IMG/VR virus record: IMGVR_UViG_3300024252_000004
Coordinates: 124,001-188,000 of that record
Strand: one strand, 5' to 3'
Origin: a virus
DNA length: 64,000 nucleotides
Shown: positions 17,932 through 25,047 of the stretch, piece by piece
Numbering within the stretch: position 1 is the stretch's first letter
Layout: each line of letters opens with the position of its first letter
Program-made: the position numbers and the translations under genes
Notes under the pieces: model-generated
What the model saw: the letters and a program-made list of their open reading frames with translations, nothing else
Database searches by the model: none
Told to the model about the DNA's origin: nothing

Positions 17932-18708
17932 ATGGGTAAGGGTTCACGGGTCGAACTGACCAATATGGTGATCGACGCGGCACTCGCCGCGACTGGACAG
18001 AATGTCAGTTACTCGCGGGACGTGCCCAATGGGTTCGTCTCCGCTACTTTCCCCGACCGTATGGGTCGGGACGGGAACCTGAACCCGGTGGACGGCGGCG
18101 GTAAGCTGTTGATTACTCCGGCGAAAGAGTCGAAGGCCGGGCGCGGTCAGGTGTTCTTTGACGTTCACGGGATTTTCGATGGGCTGGAGATCGGGATTAG
18201 TCTGAAGGTGTCAGACTACATCGGCGACGATCACGCCCCGAGAAACTCCATCATCTCAGGTTCCAAGGCTGAGCACTACTTCGGGATGCATCTTGCGGCG
18301 CAGCGGGGGACGTTGCTCCCGGTGATCCAGTTCTGGCAGGACGCCAGCGGGCAGTGGTGGCGCTGCGCTTTTGACGCAGGCCGCATTCTGCGGGAGCGCC
18401 GCCCGAACCTGACGGTGGGGTGGGATAAGCTGCTCCACTCCGAGATCCCGAACATGGCCGCGTGCGGTCAGCTTGATCGCCTGGAGGCGATCACGGGCGA
18501 GCGTCCGCCCATCGTGGCGCTCGGCGAGGGCGGAGCGATCGCGATCTCGCCGCTCGTGCGGGGGCGCGGGAAATACTGCTACCTGTCGGCGAAGATCAGC
18601 CACGCCCGAACGGGTCACGGGTGGACGCCCGTGGACGCCCCTCGCCTGCCGGAGAGCTACGGCGAACTGTTGGAATGGACCGGAGAGCAGGGTGAGATGA
18701 TCGGCTGA
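17932..18708 (+). CDS. Unknown protein, first gene of the GC-rich island
   Basis: 258 residues, not recognised. Gly-rich with a mixed alpha/beta pattern, and TRIHAR-like basic patches only near the end. The longer ORF begins at 17893, but that ATG lies at the expected transcription start of the upstream promoter box. ATG 17932 has GGGCGG 5-6 nt before it and was preferred. Codon use is strongly GC3, unlike all genes to the left. Confidence 0.75.
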   Translation: MGKGSRVELTNMVIDAALAATGQNVSYSRDVPNGFVSATFPDRMGRDGNLNPVDGGGKLLITPAKESKAGRGQVFFDVHGIFDGLEIGISLKVSDYIGDDHAPRNSIISGSKAEHYFGMHLAAQRGTLLPVIQFWQDASGQWWRCAFDAGRILRERRPNLTVGWDKLLHSEIPNMAACGQLDRLEAITGERPPIVALGEGGAIAISPLVRGRGKYCYLSAKISHARTGHGWTPVDAPRLPESYGELLEWTGEQGEMIG

Positions 18709-18789
18709 GACAAAGGGGGCTCCGGCCCCCGAACCCCGCCCCGTACCGCTTCGGCGGACGGGGCATTAGGGGCAGGAAAGGAGACGCGC

Positions 18790-19212
18790 ATGGAGCCGCA
18801 CGAGATTGAGGATCTGATTGATATTCCGGCCGCAAAGGCTGAGATCATCCGGCGGCTGGACTGGCGGGGATGGCGACGGCGGCTCTTGATCAAGCGGATG
18901 AACGCTTGCACGACCGCCGATCAGCTTTCGCGGTTCAATTGGAACCGGCTGAACCCTAACCCGGATGATGAGGATCTGATTGGGTGGGTGCTTGATGCGG
19001 CCTTTGATGAGATCAAGCGTGCGAACACGCCTCCCGAGGATCTCACGCGCCGCGTGATTTGGTTCGCGGAAGATGGCAGGACGGTGGAGCGGGTTCGGGA
19101 CATCGATCCGGCTTCACTGTTCACCAAGTCGGGCCAGCCGAACGCACAGGCACGCGATCTGCTTCACGAGATTTTCGGAGCGAGGATCGTCAAGCTCCAG
19201 AGGATGGGTTGA
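18790..19212 (+). CDS. Unknown helical protein
   Basis: 140 residues, not recognised. Arg/Asp-rich, predicted helical, no cysteines of note. RBS AAAGGAGA. Its TGA overlaps the next ATG (TGATG), so the two are translated together; the 81-nt gap upstream has a G/C-rich palindromic stretch but no composite element, so it is transcribed with the 17932 gene. Confidence 0.75.
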   Translation: MEPHEIEDLIDIPAAKAEIIRRLDWRGWRRRLLIKRMNACTTADQLSRFNWNRLNPNPDDEDLIGWVLDAAFDEIKRANTPPEDLTRRVIWFAEDGRTVERVRDIDPASLFTKSGQPNAQARDLLHEIFGARIVKLQRMG

Positions 19213-19442
19213 TGCGGCATGAAGGATGGATCCCCGTGGGGCAGTTGGTCATTGACCGGATGCCCCTGAACCCGGCTACGCTCTCGTGTGCGAACGCGAT
19301 TCTTGAAGGGGTCGAAATGCCTCCGATCAAGGTCCAGGCGTTGCCCGATGGCCGGTGGAAGGTTCGGGACGGTCGGCACCGTGCGGTCGCGCATAAGCTT
19401 ACGGGCAAGGCGCGAATCCTGGCTAAGTGGGGCACGCGATAG
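19212..19442 (+). CDS. ParB/Srx-like nuclease-fold small protein
   Basis: 76 residues. VGQLVIDRMPLNPA...MPPIKVQ...WKVRDGRHRAVAHKLTG matches the short ParB N-terminal (ParBc) fold, where the G-R-H-R segment contacts nucleotide. Full-length ParB has an HTH and dimer domain, both absent, so this is a stand-alone ParBc domain like those in many phages. CTP binding, DNA nicking or a modifier role are all possible. Coupled to the upstream gene by TGATG. Confidence 0.72.
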   Translation: MRHEGWIPVGQLVIDRMPLNPATLSCANAILEGVEMPPIKVQALPDGRWKVRDGRHRAVAHKLTGKARILAKWGTR

Positions 19443-19617
19443 TTTTCTCCCCGGCAGGTTGCCAGCCTGCCGGGGAGCGGGGAGAAAAACATTTCAAATG
19501 CTGGCACGGGTTTTGCAGAGAATGCAACAACTGTGCCAACGTGTGAGCGTGTGCCTTTTTTCTCCCTGGGGCTGGGGTGAAAAAGAAAACAACTAAGTAA
19601 CTCACAGGATGTTATAT
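19443..19617 (+). promoter_or_regulatory. Composite control element 2
   Basis: Order: inverted decamer within the hairpin, GGGGAGAAAA 19479-19488, dyad 19502-19538 (TGGCAC and GTGCCA arms both perfect), TTTTCTCCC about 19558-19566, GGGGTGAAAA 19574-19583, promoter box AACTAAGTAACTCACAGGATGTTATAT 19591-19617. The left half of the dyad is a perfect sigma-54-type TGGCACG-N4-TTGCA. Confidence 0.8.
19447..19477 (+). terminator. Perfect 12-bp hairpin after the ParB-like gene
   Basis: CTCCCCGGCAGG/CCTGCCGGGGAG with a 7-nt loop begins 5 nt after the stop. The left arm extends into TTTTCTCCCC and the right arm runs into GGGGAGAAAA, so the hairpin merges with the first decamer of the next control element. 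There is no T-tract; it could be rho-independent only weakly, or protect the 3' end. Confidence 0.6.
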
Positions 19618-19639
19618 CAAGACACCGGAGGTTCTTCCA

Positions 19640-19936
19640 ATGTTTCTGATCCAGATGCCCAGCGCCGCGCTTCCCGGGCGCATGTGCTACTACGATGGCC
19701 CGGCCGAGAACCCGCAGGTCGCGCCGGTGGAGCCCATGAGACGGGCAACCATGCGGGGGACGGGGTTCGATGATGTTTGGCTCGCGTTGGAGGTCCTTGA
19801 GGACTTTCAGTTCGACGCGAAGCACGCGCCGGCCACGCTGAACATGCTCGGAGGGTACGACTACACCGAGCGGCTCATGAAGGGCTGCATCGTGCTGGCC
19901 TCCGAGGTCGAAGGAGTCGAGGTGACCCAGGGCTGA
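19640..19936 (+). CDS. Unknown small protein
   Basis: 98 residues, not recognised. Begins MFLIQMPSAALPGRMCYYDGP; the C-terminal half is acidic and predicted helical. RBS GGAGG sits 6-10 nt before the ATG, in the leader of control element 2. Mono-cistronic, followed at once by a 33-bp inverted repeat. Confidence 0.68.
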   Translation: MFLIQMPSAALPGRMCYYDGPAENPQVAPVEPMRRATMRGTGFDDVWLALEVLEDFQFDAKHAPATLNMLGGYDYTERLMKGCIVLASEVEGVEVTQG

Positions 19937-19942
19937 GCCGGG

Positions 19943-20037
19943 CCCTTTCGGGCCCTCAAGAAAACACCGCTGACCGCCGCCTGTGTCGGCATTCGTTCCT
20001 CCAAGGTCAGCGGTGTTTTCTTGAGGGCCCGAAAGGG
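19943..20037. repeat. Perfect 33-bp inverted repeat
   Basis: Arms 19943-19975 and 20005-20037 are exact reverse complements, separated by 29 nt. The right arm runs directly into the GGGGAGAAAA of control element 3. In RNA this is a 33-bp duplex, far longer than the terminator hairpins elsewhere in the window. It sits between the stop at 19936 and the promoter of the first structured RNA. Confidence 0.9.
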
Positions 20038-20173
20038 GAGAAAAGATTTTCATTCTTGATAAGGAACTGGCACGGACTTTGCAGTGTATGCAAGGGGCAT
20101 GCCATCAATCTTTTCTCCCTGTTGTGAGGGGGTGAAAAGAAAGACACCTAAGTAACTCGTAAGATGTTATAGA
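20035..20173 (+). promoter_or_regulatory. Composite control element 3 (drives structured RNA 1)
   Basis: GGGGAGAAAA 20035-20044 with following GATT; dyad 20068-20104; inverted AATCTTTTCTCCC to 20119, so the outer GGGGAGAAAAGATT/AATCTTTTCTCCC pair encloses the dyad; GGGGTGAAAA 20129-20138; promoter box CCTAAGTAACTCGTAAGATGTTATAG ending about 20172. Confidence 0.8.
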
Positions 20174-20550
20174 GGGGTGCCGCGACGGCACTGAGCATGA
20201 CAGCGAGTCGGCGCCGACGACTTCGGCGAACCGACAACGACGAAACTAATAGCGAGAGGCTGAAGTTGACTCACAGACGTGTTCATCGCTGCCCACCGTC
20301 CGGGGCATAAACGGACGGCGGCGAGTAGTCGCTTGCGTGGATACCTTGGGGCCGGCAGTCCTGGGGCAAACTAAACGTAACGATGAAGCACCGGGTGTGA
20401 GGGAACGTGAAGACAGGACTCTGCCGGGTCTGGTCATGACACCTAAAACCCTCCTTTGTGACTCTGAGCATTAACCGGGCGACGGCTCGGTTCTGAGAAA
20501 GCAAAGAACGATTCCCCGTTGGGCAGCAAATGCTGTTGCCCAGCGGGACC
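20174..20550 (+). ncRNA. Structured RNA 1, candidate non-coding RNA
   Basis: About 375 nt with no credible rightward ORF, directly behind a promoter box and ending in an 11-bp stem (20515-20525/20537-20547, one G-U). Several internal stems are visible, for example CCGTCCG...CGGACGG around 20297-20320. The 5' part is rich in GACGAC/CGGCG complementary tracts. No family was recognised; the leftward ORFs that cross it look accidental. Ends and strand are inferred from the promoter and final hairpin. Confidence 0.6.
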
Positions 20551-20553
20551 TCC

Positions 20554-20701
20554 GGGGAGAAAAACATTTCAAGCCTCGAAAGGTTGGCACGGTTATTGCA
20601 TACACTGCAAATGCCATGCCAGTTTATATGTTCTTTTTCTCCCCTGGCTGAGAATCTGGGGTGAAAAAGAAAACAACTAAGTAACTCACAGGGTGTTATA
20701 G
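20554..20701 (+). promoter_or_regulatory. Composite control element 4
   Basis: GGGGAGAAAA 20554-20563; dyad 20585-20621 (TGGCACGGTTATTGCA left half); TTTTCTCCCC 20635-20644; GGGGTGAAAA 20658-20667; promoter box ACTAAGTAACTCACAGGGTGTTATAG ending 20701. A complete copy, useful as the reference arrangement. Confidence 0.85.
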
Positions 20702-20739
20702 AAGGACGTGAGAGAAACACCCAAACGGAGCATCCCACC

Positions 20740-21192
20740 ATGTCCGACAAGTTCACCCCCCTCTTCGCCGATGCCGCGCCCAAGCGGCAGACCTTCACCG
20801 AGAAGGTGATGAGCAAGGCGCCCGTGTCCTTCGGCACGGACGACCTCGGGAACCCGGTCGTCGGGGTCGGGATCCCCGGCTACGGTGGCTGCGGGGCGGG
20901 GGGGGCCATGCTGCTGCGGCCGGAGAACATGCAGAACTTCTGCACGGCCATCCGCAACGCCGTCGATGGTGTGGGTCCCGACCCGCTCCAGGTCGCCGTG
21001 GAGACTATGACTCGCACGGGAGAGGGGGAGATCAGCTTCAAGCTGAGCCACATGCCCCGGTCCCAGACGATCACGATGTCGTCCGCCGAGGCCATCGAGT
21101 TCGCAACGCTCGTGGAGCGGATGATCACCGCCTGCGAGAAGAAGGCGCAGGGTCCCGAGACGGACGGCGAGGAGGCGACCGACGGGGAGTGA
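20740..21192 (+). CDS. Unknown protein
   Basis: 150 residues, not recognised. Central Gly-rich stretch (VGVGIPGYGGCGAGGA) and acidic Glu/Asp-rich C-terminus. No membrane helix. Single-gene transcript between control elements 4 and 5. Confidence 0.72.
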   Translation: MSDKFTPLFADAAPKRQTFTEKVMSKAPVSFGTDDLGNPVVGVGIPGYGGCGAGGAMLLRPENMQNFCTAIRNAVDGVGPDPLQVAVETMTRTGEGEISFKLSHMPRSQTITMSSAEAIEFATLVERMITACEKKAQGPETDGEEATDGE

Positions 21193-21204
21193 TCTCCGCC
21201 CCGC

Positions 21205-21227
21205 CCCGGGAGGCTTCGGCCCCCGGG
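21205..21227 (+). terminator. GC-rich hairpin with TTCG loop
   Basis: CCCGGG-A-GGC-TTCG-GCC-CCCGGG starts 13 nt after the stop at 21192. The TTCG tetraloop and GC stem are typical of the transcript ends in this island; no T-tract follows, but GGGGAGAAAA does. Confidence 0.6.
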
Positions 21228-21231
21228 TTCC

Positions 21232-21372
21232 GGGGAGAAAAGATTTTCATTTTTGATAAGGAACTGGCACAGATATTGCATGTATGCAAGAGTCATTCCA
21301 TCAATCTTTTCTCCCCTGTGTGTGTATGGGGGTGAAAAAGAAAACAACTAAGTAACTTATAAGATGTTATAG
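21232..21372 (+). promoter_or_regulatory. Composite control element 5
   Basis: GGGGAGAAAA 21232-21241; dyad 21265-21300, one base shorter in the centre and with ATTCCA in place of the last arm; TTTTCTCCCC 21307-21316; GGGGTGAAAA 21329-21338; promoter box ACTAAGTAACTTATAAGATGTTATAG ending 21372. The arm change lies outside the left, sigma-54-like half, which stays perfect. Confidence 0.8.
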
Positions 21373-21417
21373 AGAGGTGCCCGACAGACCGTGGCACCCA
21401 AACTCTGGAGAAATCGC

Positions 21418-21954
21418 ATGTCCTTCACGCCTCCGCACTCGCACTCCCGCTCCGTCGCTGGCCTCGGACGGCTTCTCGTCGCCGTCATGATCTCCGGCGA
21501 CAAGGCGCTCATCGCCCTCAAGTCGGCGGAGCAGGCTGTGGATGGGGCGCGGACGCGCCTGACCGTGTGGTTCCCCAACGATGAGCAGTGGCCGACCGAC
21601 GCCGAGGACAATCGCGAGGTGATCAGCGCCTTGTCCGTCGCCAACGGGGAGGTGAAGCACGCCCGGCTGATGCTGGACGGCGTCAAGGTCTCGCGGGCCG
21701 CCGGCCTCGACTTCCTGACGAGCCTGCACGAGGAGGTCGCGGCCTGCTCTGACCGCCTGTTCGTCAACCCCTACACCGGGAAGGGCGGAAAGACCTACAT
21801 GGCGTTCTTCGGCGAGGGCGACGACATCGAGCACCGGGGCCAGACCCACCGCGAGTTGCGGGACACCCTCCGCGCGAAGATCAAGAAGGCGGGCCTGGAT
21901 CCGGTGAAGGTCCAGGCGGACCACGGCTACGGCCGAGGGCGTGGCCGGCGCTGA
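21418..21954 (+). CDS. Unknown helical protein
   Basis: 178 residues, not recognised. Long helix-prone segments with heptad-like hydrophobics (about 25-110) and a basic C-terminus ending GRGRGRR. ATG 21418 has TGGAG 7-10 nt upstream; GTG 21391 is in the same frame but lacks an RBS. The basic tail could bind nucleic acid; nothing else supports this. Confidence 0.7.
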   Translation: MSFTPPHSHSRSVAGLGRLLVAVMISGDKALIALKSAEQAVDGARTRLTVWFPNDEQWPTDAEDNREVISALSVANGEVKHARLMLDGVKVSRAAGLDFLTSLHEEVAACSDRLFVNPYTGKGGKTYMAFFGEGDDIEHRGQTHRELRDTLRAKIKKAGLDPVKVQADHGYGRGRGRR

Positions 21955-21966
21955 GCCGCACCCTGA

Positions 21967-21985
21967 CGGGAGCTTCGGCTCCCCG
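21967..21985 (+). terminator. Hairpin with TTCG loop
   Basis: CGGGAGC-TTCG-GCTCCCCG, 13 nt after the stop at 21954, immediately before the decamer of control element 6. Confidence 0.6.
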
Positions 21986-21988
21986 AAG

Positions 21989-22091
21989 GGGGAGAAAAAC
22001 ATTGCAGAAGCATATGTGTATGCTTTTTCTCCCCTGTGCGTGTGTGTCGGGGTGAAAAGAAAAACAACTAAGTAACTCATAGGATGTTATT
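21989..22091 (+). promoter_or_regulatory. Composite control element 6 (dyad missing)
   Basis: GGGGAGAAAA 21989-21998; the 37-bp dyad is replaced by a short TTGCA...TATGC remnant; TTTTCTCCCC 22025-22034; GGGGTGAAAA 22049-22058; promoter box AACTAAGTAACTCATAGGATGTTAT ending about 22091. Shows that the dyad is an optional part. Confidence 0.75.
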
Positions 22092-22127
22092 ACAAGGTGT
22101 AAGGAACCCAAAAGCGGAGCATTGAAC

Positions 22128-22310
22128 ATGGACACGCCGACCATCATCATCGTGGATCTCTACGGGAAGGACGGGCGACCCGTCCGCACGGGAATCACGT
22201 TCCACAGCAACGACGAGGCGACCGCGAAGGAACAGGCTTCCGAGTTCGCGACACACCACAAGTCGCGGGGGAAGACCGTAAAGGCCCGGCGTCCGAAGAA
22301 GAAGCGTTGA
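22128..22310 (+). CDS. Unknown small basic protein
   Basis: 60 residues: MDTPTIIIVDLYGKDGRPV, then a helix, then the basic tail KARRPKKKR. Not recognised. RBS GCGGAGC 7-9 nt upstream supports ATG 22128; an in-frame TTG is at 22122. Confidence 0.65.
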   Translation: MDTPTIIIVDLYGKDGRPVRTGITFHSNDEATAKEQASEFATHHKSRGKTVKARRPKKKR

Positions 22311-22315
22311 CGCAT

Positions 22316-22406
22316 GTGGGGCCGGGCAGGCGGACGCGGGTTCGATTCCCGCATCAGCCGGTCGCAAGCGATAGCTTGCCGGAGGGTTCGATTCCCTCCC
22401 CCCCAC
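22316..22406 (+). tRNA. Degenerate tRNA-like element with two T-arm-like hairpins
   Basis: Starting 6 nt after the stop at 22310, GTGGGG pairs with CCCCAC near 22406 as an acceptor-like stem. Inside are GCGGG-TTCGATT-CCCGC and GAGGG-TTCGATT-CCCTC, both with the T-loop sequence TTCGATT, and a GCAAGC-GATA-GCTTGC hairpin between them. Read as a class II tRNA, the first hairpin would be the anticodon arm with CGA (Ser), but the D-arm is too short and T-stem/acceptor spacing is off. More likely a decayed tRNA, joined 3' tRNA halves, or a tRNA mimic. Confidence 0.4.
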
Positions 22407-22510
22407 GGGGAGAAAAACATAACACCTTATCAAGATATGAGACTTTTCTCCCCTGCGTGTGCGTGTCGGGGTGAAAAACAATTCAACTAAGTAACTCATA
22501 GGATGTTATT
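22407..22510 (+). promoter_or_regulatory. Composite control element 7 (dyad missing)
   Basis: GGGGAGAAAA 22407-22416, a short AT-rich spacer, TTTTCTCCCC 22444-22453, GGGGTGAAAA 22468-22477, promoter box AACTAAGTAACTCATAGGATGTTAT ending 22509. Nearly identical from the inverted decamer onward to the copy at 23724. Confidence 0.75.
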
Positions 22511-22531
22511 CTAAAGTGTAGGAGGTTCCCG

Positions 22532-22834
22532 ATGCGAGTGCAGAACGACGACGGCATGTTCGAGTTTCAGACGGATTGCCGTCGCTGGCTGTGTATCCAG
22601 ACGACCCGGAAGGGACGGCGGGAGTTTGCTCCCCGTGTCCTCGTGCCGTATGCGTACGCCGGGAGTCTCTCTGCTCAGGCTCGCGCCGAGGGTGCGACCA
22701 GCGCGGACTTCGGAATCGTGGAGCCCAAGGTCAAGAAGCCGCGTGCGCCCAAGGCTCCGCGCAAGCCTCGTCAGCCTCGCAAGGTGAAGGCTCGGATGCC
22801 GGAGGGTTTCGTGCCCCTGGATCTGGGGCTCTGA
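22532..22834 (+). CDS. Unknown small basic protein
   Basis: 100 residues with a Lys/Arg/Pro/Ala-rich stretch (VKKPRAPKAPRKPRQPRK, residues about 68-88), like the disordered tails of histone-like or DNA-coating proteins. The first half is beta-rich. RBS TAGGAGG 6 nt before the ATG is strong. Possible nucleic-acid binder, inferred from composition only. Confidence 0.75.
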   Translation: MRVQNDDGMFEFQTDCRRWLCIQTTRKGRREFAPRVLVPYAYAGSLSAQARAEGATSADFGIVEPKVKKPRAPKAPRKPRQPRKVKARMPEGFVPLDLGL

Positions 22835-22843
22835 ACGGCAAAA

Positions 22844-22870
22844 GGTCCCGATCACCAAGTGATCGGGACC
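22844..22870 (+). terminator. Perfect 12-bp hairpin
   Basis: GGTCCCGATCAC-CAA-GTGATCGGGACC, 10 nt after the stop at 22834 and just before the next decamer. Confidence 0.7.
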
Positions 22871-22873
22871 TCC

Positions 22874-23019
22874 GGGGAGAAAACTTTTGCGTTTATCTTG
22901 ATGAGGTGGTATGAATCTTGCAGAGAATGCAAGGGTTGTGCCACCCAGGGGAGAAAAGATTCATATGTATATGCTGGGGTGAAAACCTTAGCACACAGGA
23001 AACTGGTAGGGTGTTATAG
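22874..23019 (+). promoter_or_regulatory. Composite control element 8 (drives structured RNA 2)
   Basis: GGGGAGAAAA 22874-22883; dyad 22907-22943 with TGGTAT left and GTGCCA right arm; a second direct GGGGAGAAAA 22948-22957 where other copies have the inverted one; GGGGTGAAAA 22976-22985; promoter box ACAGGAAACTGGTAGGGTGTTATAG ending about 23019. Confidence 0.8.
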
Positions 23020-23020
23020 A

Positions 23021-23705
23021 AGGGTGCCGGAAAGACCCGGCAAACAGATGGATAAGGAGAATCGATAGAGTCTGCGAGAAGTGCGTGTCTCTCTTCTAAA
23101 CGCAACGCTTTGTAGCTCGTAATACCTCAGTCACCACGCAGGCGAATGCGTACCGGTGGTGACAGTTTGCCAGTCCGACGTGAAGAACAGCAGTGGTGGA
23201 TACCGGGAAGGGAAGCGGCAGCACCGTGAATAGCCGACCCGGAAACGCGAAATCGATAGTACAGACTCCCAGTAACGTGATACGCGCCCTTCGGGGAAAG
23301 CTTAACCAGTCTGTCTCGTAAGTGCATGATACCAAAGTGCAGTCCTTTAAGGGATGTAGCAGGCAACCGGAGCCGAGAACACCGAAAGGCAAATCCGGGA
23401 CTGAGGAAATGAGGTCGAAAAAGGATCGAAAGTCTGCGATCACCACCGCCATGGCGGGGTCAATCCAGGCGACGGAATCTAAGCTACTCGGTTAAGCAAC
23501 CTGAGACTAAAGACTTCCGGCGGGACTCTGCCGACATAGATAACTATAGAGGATGGACACGGAAAAGATGGGCTGCCCGGTGCAGACCAAGATGTCCATA
23601 ACATTTGCGCGAAGAGGTAGCTCCTACGAAGGCAAATCCTGTAAAGTTACCGCCCCCCACTCACGCGCCTTTGGCCGGTCATGAGTGGGGGGCGGCTCCT
23701 TTTGT
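23021..23705 (+). ncRNA. Structured RNA 2, large candidate non-coding RNA
   Basis: About 685 nt with no credible rightward ORF, directly downstream of a promoter box and ended by the strongest terminator in the window (23650-23707). The 5' end starts with TGCCGG-loop-CCCGGCA; many purine-rich joints (GAAA, GTAA, GGAA) and complementary GC tracts follow, as in ornate bacterial RNAs. Size and phage context recall ROOL (about 580 nt) and GOLLD (about 800 nt), but I could not verify a consensus match. Leftward ORFs crossing it are probably accidental. Confidence 0.65.
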
Positions 23706-23707
23706 TT
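23650..23707 (+). terminator. Strong intrinsic terminator of structured RNA 2
   Basis: CCGCCCCCCACTCA (23650-23663) pairs perfectly with TGAGTGGGGGGCGG (23682-23695), followed by CTCCTTTTGTTTT. Confidence 0.9.
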
Positions 23708-23723
23708 TCCCCGTATGTCAAGC

Positions 23724-23791
23724 TTTTCTCCCCTGCGTGTGCGTGTCGGGGTGAAAAACAATTCAACTAAGTAACTCATAGGGTGTTATAT
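23724..23791 (+). promoter_or_regulatory. Composite control element 9 (right half only)
   Basis: Only TTTTCTCCCC 23724-23733, GGGGTGAAAA 23748-23757 and promoter box AACTAAGTAACTCATAGGGTGTTATAT (ends about 23791). Sequence from the inverted decamer to the promoter is almost the same as at 22444-22510, suggesting recent copying. Confidence 0.75.
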
Positions 23792-23822
23792 CAAAGTATA
23801 ACAAAACCAAAGAGCAATCAAG

Positions 23823-24452
23823 ATGACTATCGCCGGTGATAGCCGCGACACGCGGAACCCTCAGAAGTCCTGGGTCGCTTGGACGGCGTCTCTCTGGGCT
23901 CAGAAGATCCTGCGGGCCGAAGTAAATCGTCCCGAGGTAGTGTCTCTCACGGGGGACTATGTCCAGGCGCACATGGAGGAGCTTTTGCCCTTCCATCGTC
24001 GGCATTTCTTCGAGATGGATCCTGTCCAGCTTCGCAAGATGCGGCGGAAGTTCAAGCGGCTCCCTCGCACGTTCACACGGGACGAGATCAGCGACACGAC
24101 CATCCATCAGGGGAACATCTTCAAGACCGACGTAGTTTCGGATGCCGATGGGGCGTATTACGACTGGGACATCACCGGCTCGATTCGTGAGGCCATCAAG
24201 TATGGTCTTGAAGATGCTGTGTGGGACGCTTTTGAGTCTCCGGGGACTCGGTGCATGGCTCTGACGGTTTCCCGTCGGATGCCGGGTGGCAAAGCGAAAA
24301 CGTCGGAGCTTTGGCGGGAGATCGTCAATGGGATCGGCGGAGTGTTCGGAGACTCTCGTGTGTGGGAGTTCGAAGAGCCGATCCACTACGGCCGGGCACG
24401 CCTTGGCTGCGGCAACATGATGCTCATCCGTGCGGTCATCCGCGAGCGGTGA
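23823..24452 (+). CDS. Unknown protein
   Basis: 209 residues, not recognised. Aromatic- and Arg-rich, with FFEMDPVQLRKMRRKFKRL and a Gly-rich C-terminal part (GCGNMMLI). No membrane segment. The region around residues 130-190 has alternating strands and helices. First gene of a 1.1-kb transcript with 24483 and 24605. Confidence 0.72.
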   Translation: MTIAGDSRDTRNPQKSWVAWTASLWAQKILRAEVNRPEVVSLTGDYVQAHMEELLPFHRRHFFEMDPVQLRKMRRKFKRLPRTFTRDEISDTTIHQGNIFKTDVVSDADGAYYDWDITGSIREAIKYGLEDAVWDAFESPGTRCMALTVSRRMPGGKAKTSELWREIVNGIGGVFGDSRVWEFEEPIHYGRARLGCGNMMLIRAVIRER

Positions 24453-24482
24453 AAAGAGCAATAGAAGATGTAAGGGGGCAAA

Positions 24483-24608
24483 GTGGAAATCGTCATCGTC
24501 TGGTACTCTGCGAACGAACGCGAAGACACTCCCGTGGAGGGGTTCTACCGATGGGATGATTCCCATTGTGGCGACAGCCTTTCCTTCGTCGGGACGGAGC
24601 TTCCATGA
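24483..24608 (+). CDS. Small unknown protein
   Basis: 41 residues: GTG start after AAGGGGGCAAA, product beginning MEIVIVWYSANERED and ending in the TGA at 24606-24608, which overlaps the next ATG. A short strand-helix-like peptide; coding status rests on RBS and overlap only. Confidence 0.45.
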   Translation: MEIVIVWYSANEREDTPVEGFYRWDDSHCGDSLSFVGTELP

Positions 24609-24919
24609 AAAGTCACGAAAAGTCTGATAGCAAACGCTGGGTGATTCAGCGCTGCGTTCGCTGCGGGCATTGGTGGGACCCGCATGGAATCTGGACAACC
24701 GACTGTCCGGCTCCGACCGAAGCTGCGCAGAGTCTGATGGCAGATCTGCGTGTGCTTGGCATCCGAAGCTCCGCCAAGCAGAATGTGGTGTTCGCATGGC
24801 GTACGAGGCGGGTGAATCCGTGGAATCGTAGGGAGTTCGATGCTCGGCACCAAACGGCCGAGGAAATCGAGAAAGAACTGCGAACCCATCCCACACGTCA
24901 GTCCCTTTACCGGGGCTGA
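24605..24919 (+). CDS. Unknown protein with N-terminal Cys/His segment
   Basis: 104 residues. IQRCVRCGHWWDPHG near the N-terminus and a CP about 15 residues later resemble a small zinc-binding element, though only three cysteines are visible. The rest is basic and helical. It overlaps the 41-residue gene by 4 nt. Confidence 0.65.
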   Translation: MKSHEKSDSKRWVIQRCVRCGHWWDPHGIWTTDCPAPTEAAQSLMADLRVLGIRSSAKQNVVFAWRTRRVNPWNRREFDARHQTAEEIEKELRTHPTRQSLYRG

Positions 24920-24923
24920 GGTC

Positions 24924-25017
24924 GGGGAGAAAAGATTGTTATTCTTGTGAAGGTATTCTCCCCGATGCCTAAGCCGGGGTGAAAAACAATTCAACTAAGT
25001 AACTCACAAGATGTTAT
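24924..25017 (+). promoter_or_regulatory. Composite control element 10 (dyad missing)
   Basis: GGGGAGAAAA 24924-24933; TATTCTCCCC 24954-24963; GGGGTGAAAA 24976-24985; promoter box AACTAAGTAACTCACAAGATGTTATAT ending about 25018. Confidence 0.75.
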
Positions 25018-25047
25018 ATCAAAGCGTAACAAAGGGATGAAGAAAGA

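Noticed and set aside
20330-20360. Short string in RNA 1 resembling the 5' end of 23S rRNA (GTGGATACCTTGGGG)
   Set aside because: Only about 15 nt, with no further rRNA sequence around it; treated as coincidence.
22160-22420. Leftward ORF containing ESNPRPPA-like text
   Set aside because: This peptide string is the usual accidental translation of the antisense of tRNA-like T-arms, present here at 22316-22406.
23763-24896. 377-residue leftward ORF in the GC-rich island
   Set aside because: It is antisense to two coupled rightward genes and crosses a control element; high GC makes long antisense ORFs common here. The same applies to leftward ORFs at 19190-20053, 21367-22080 and 32192-32902.
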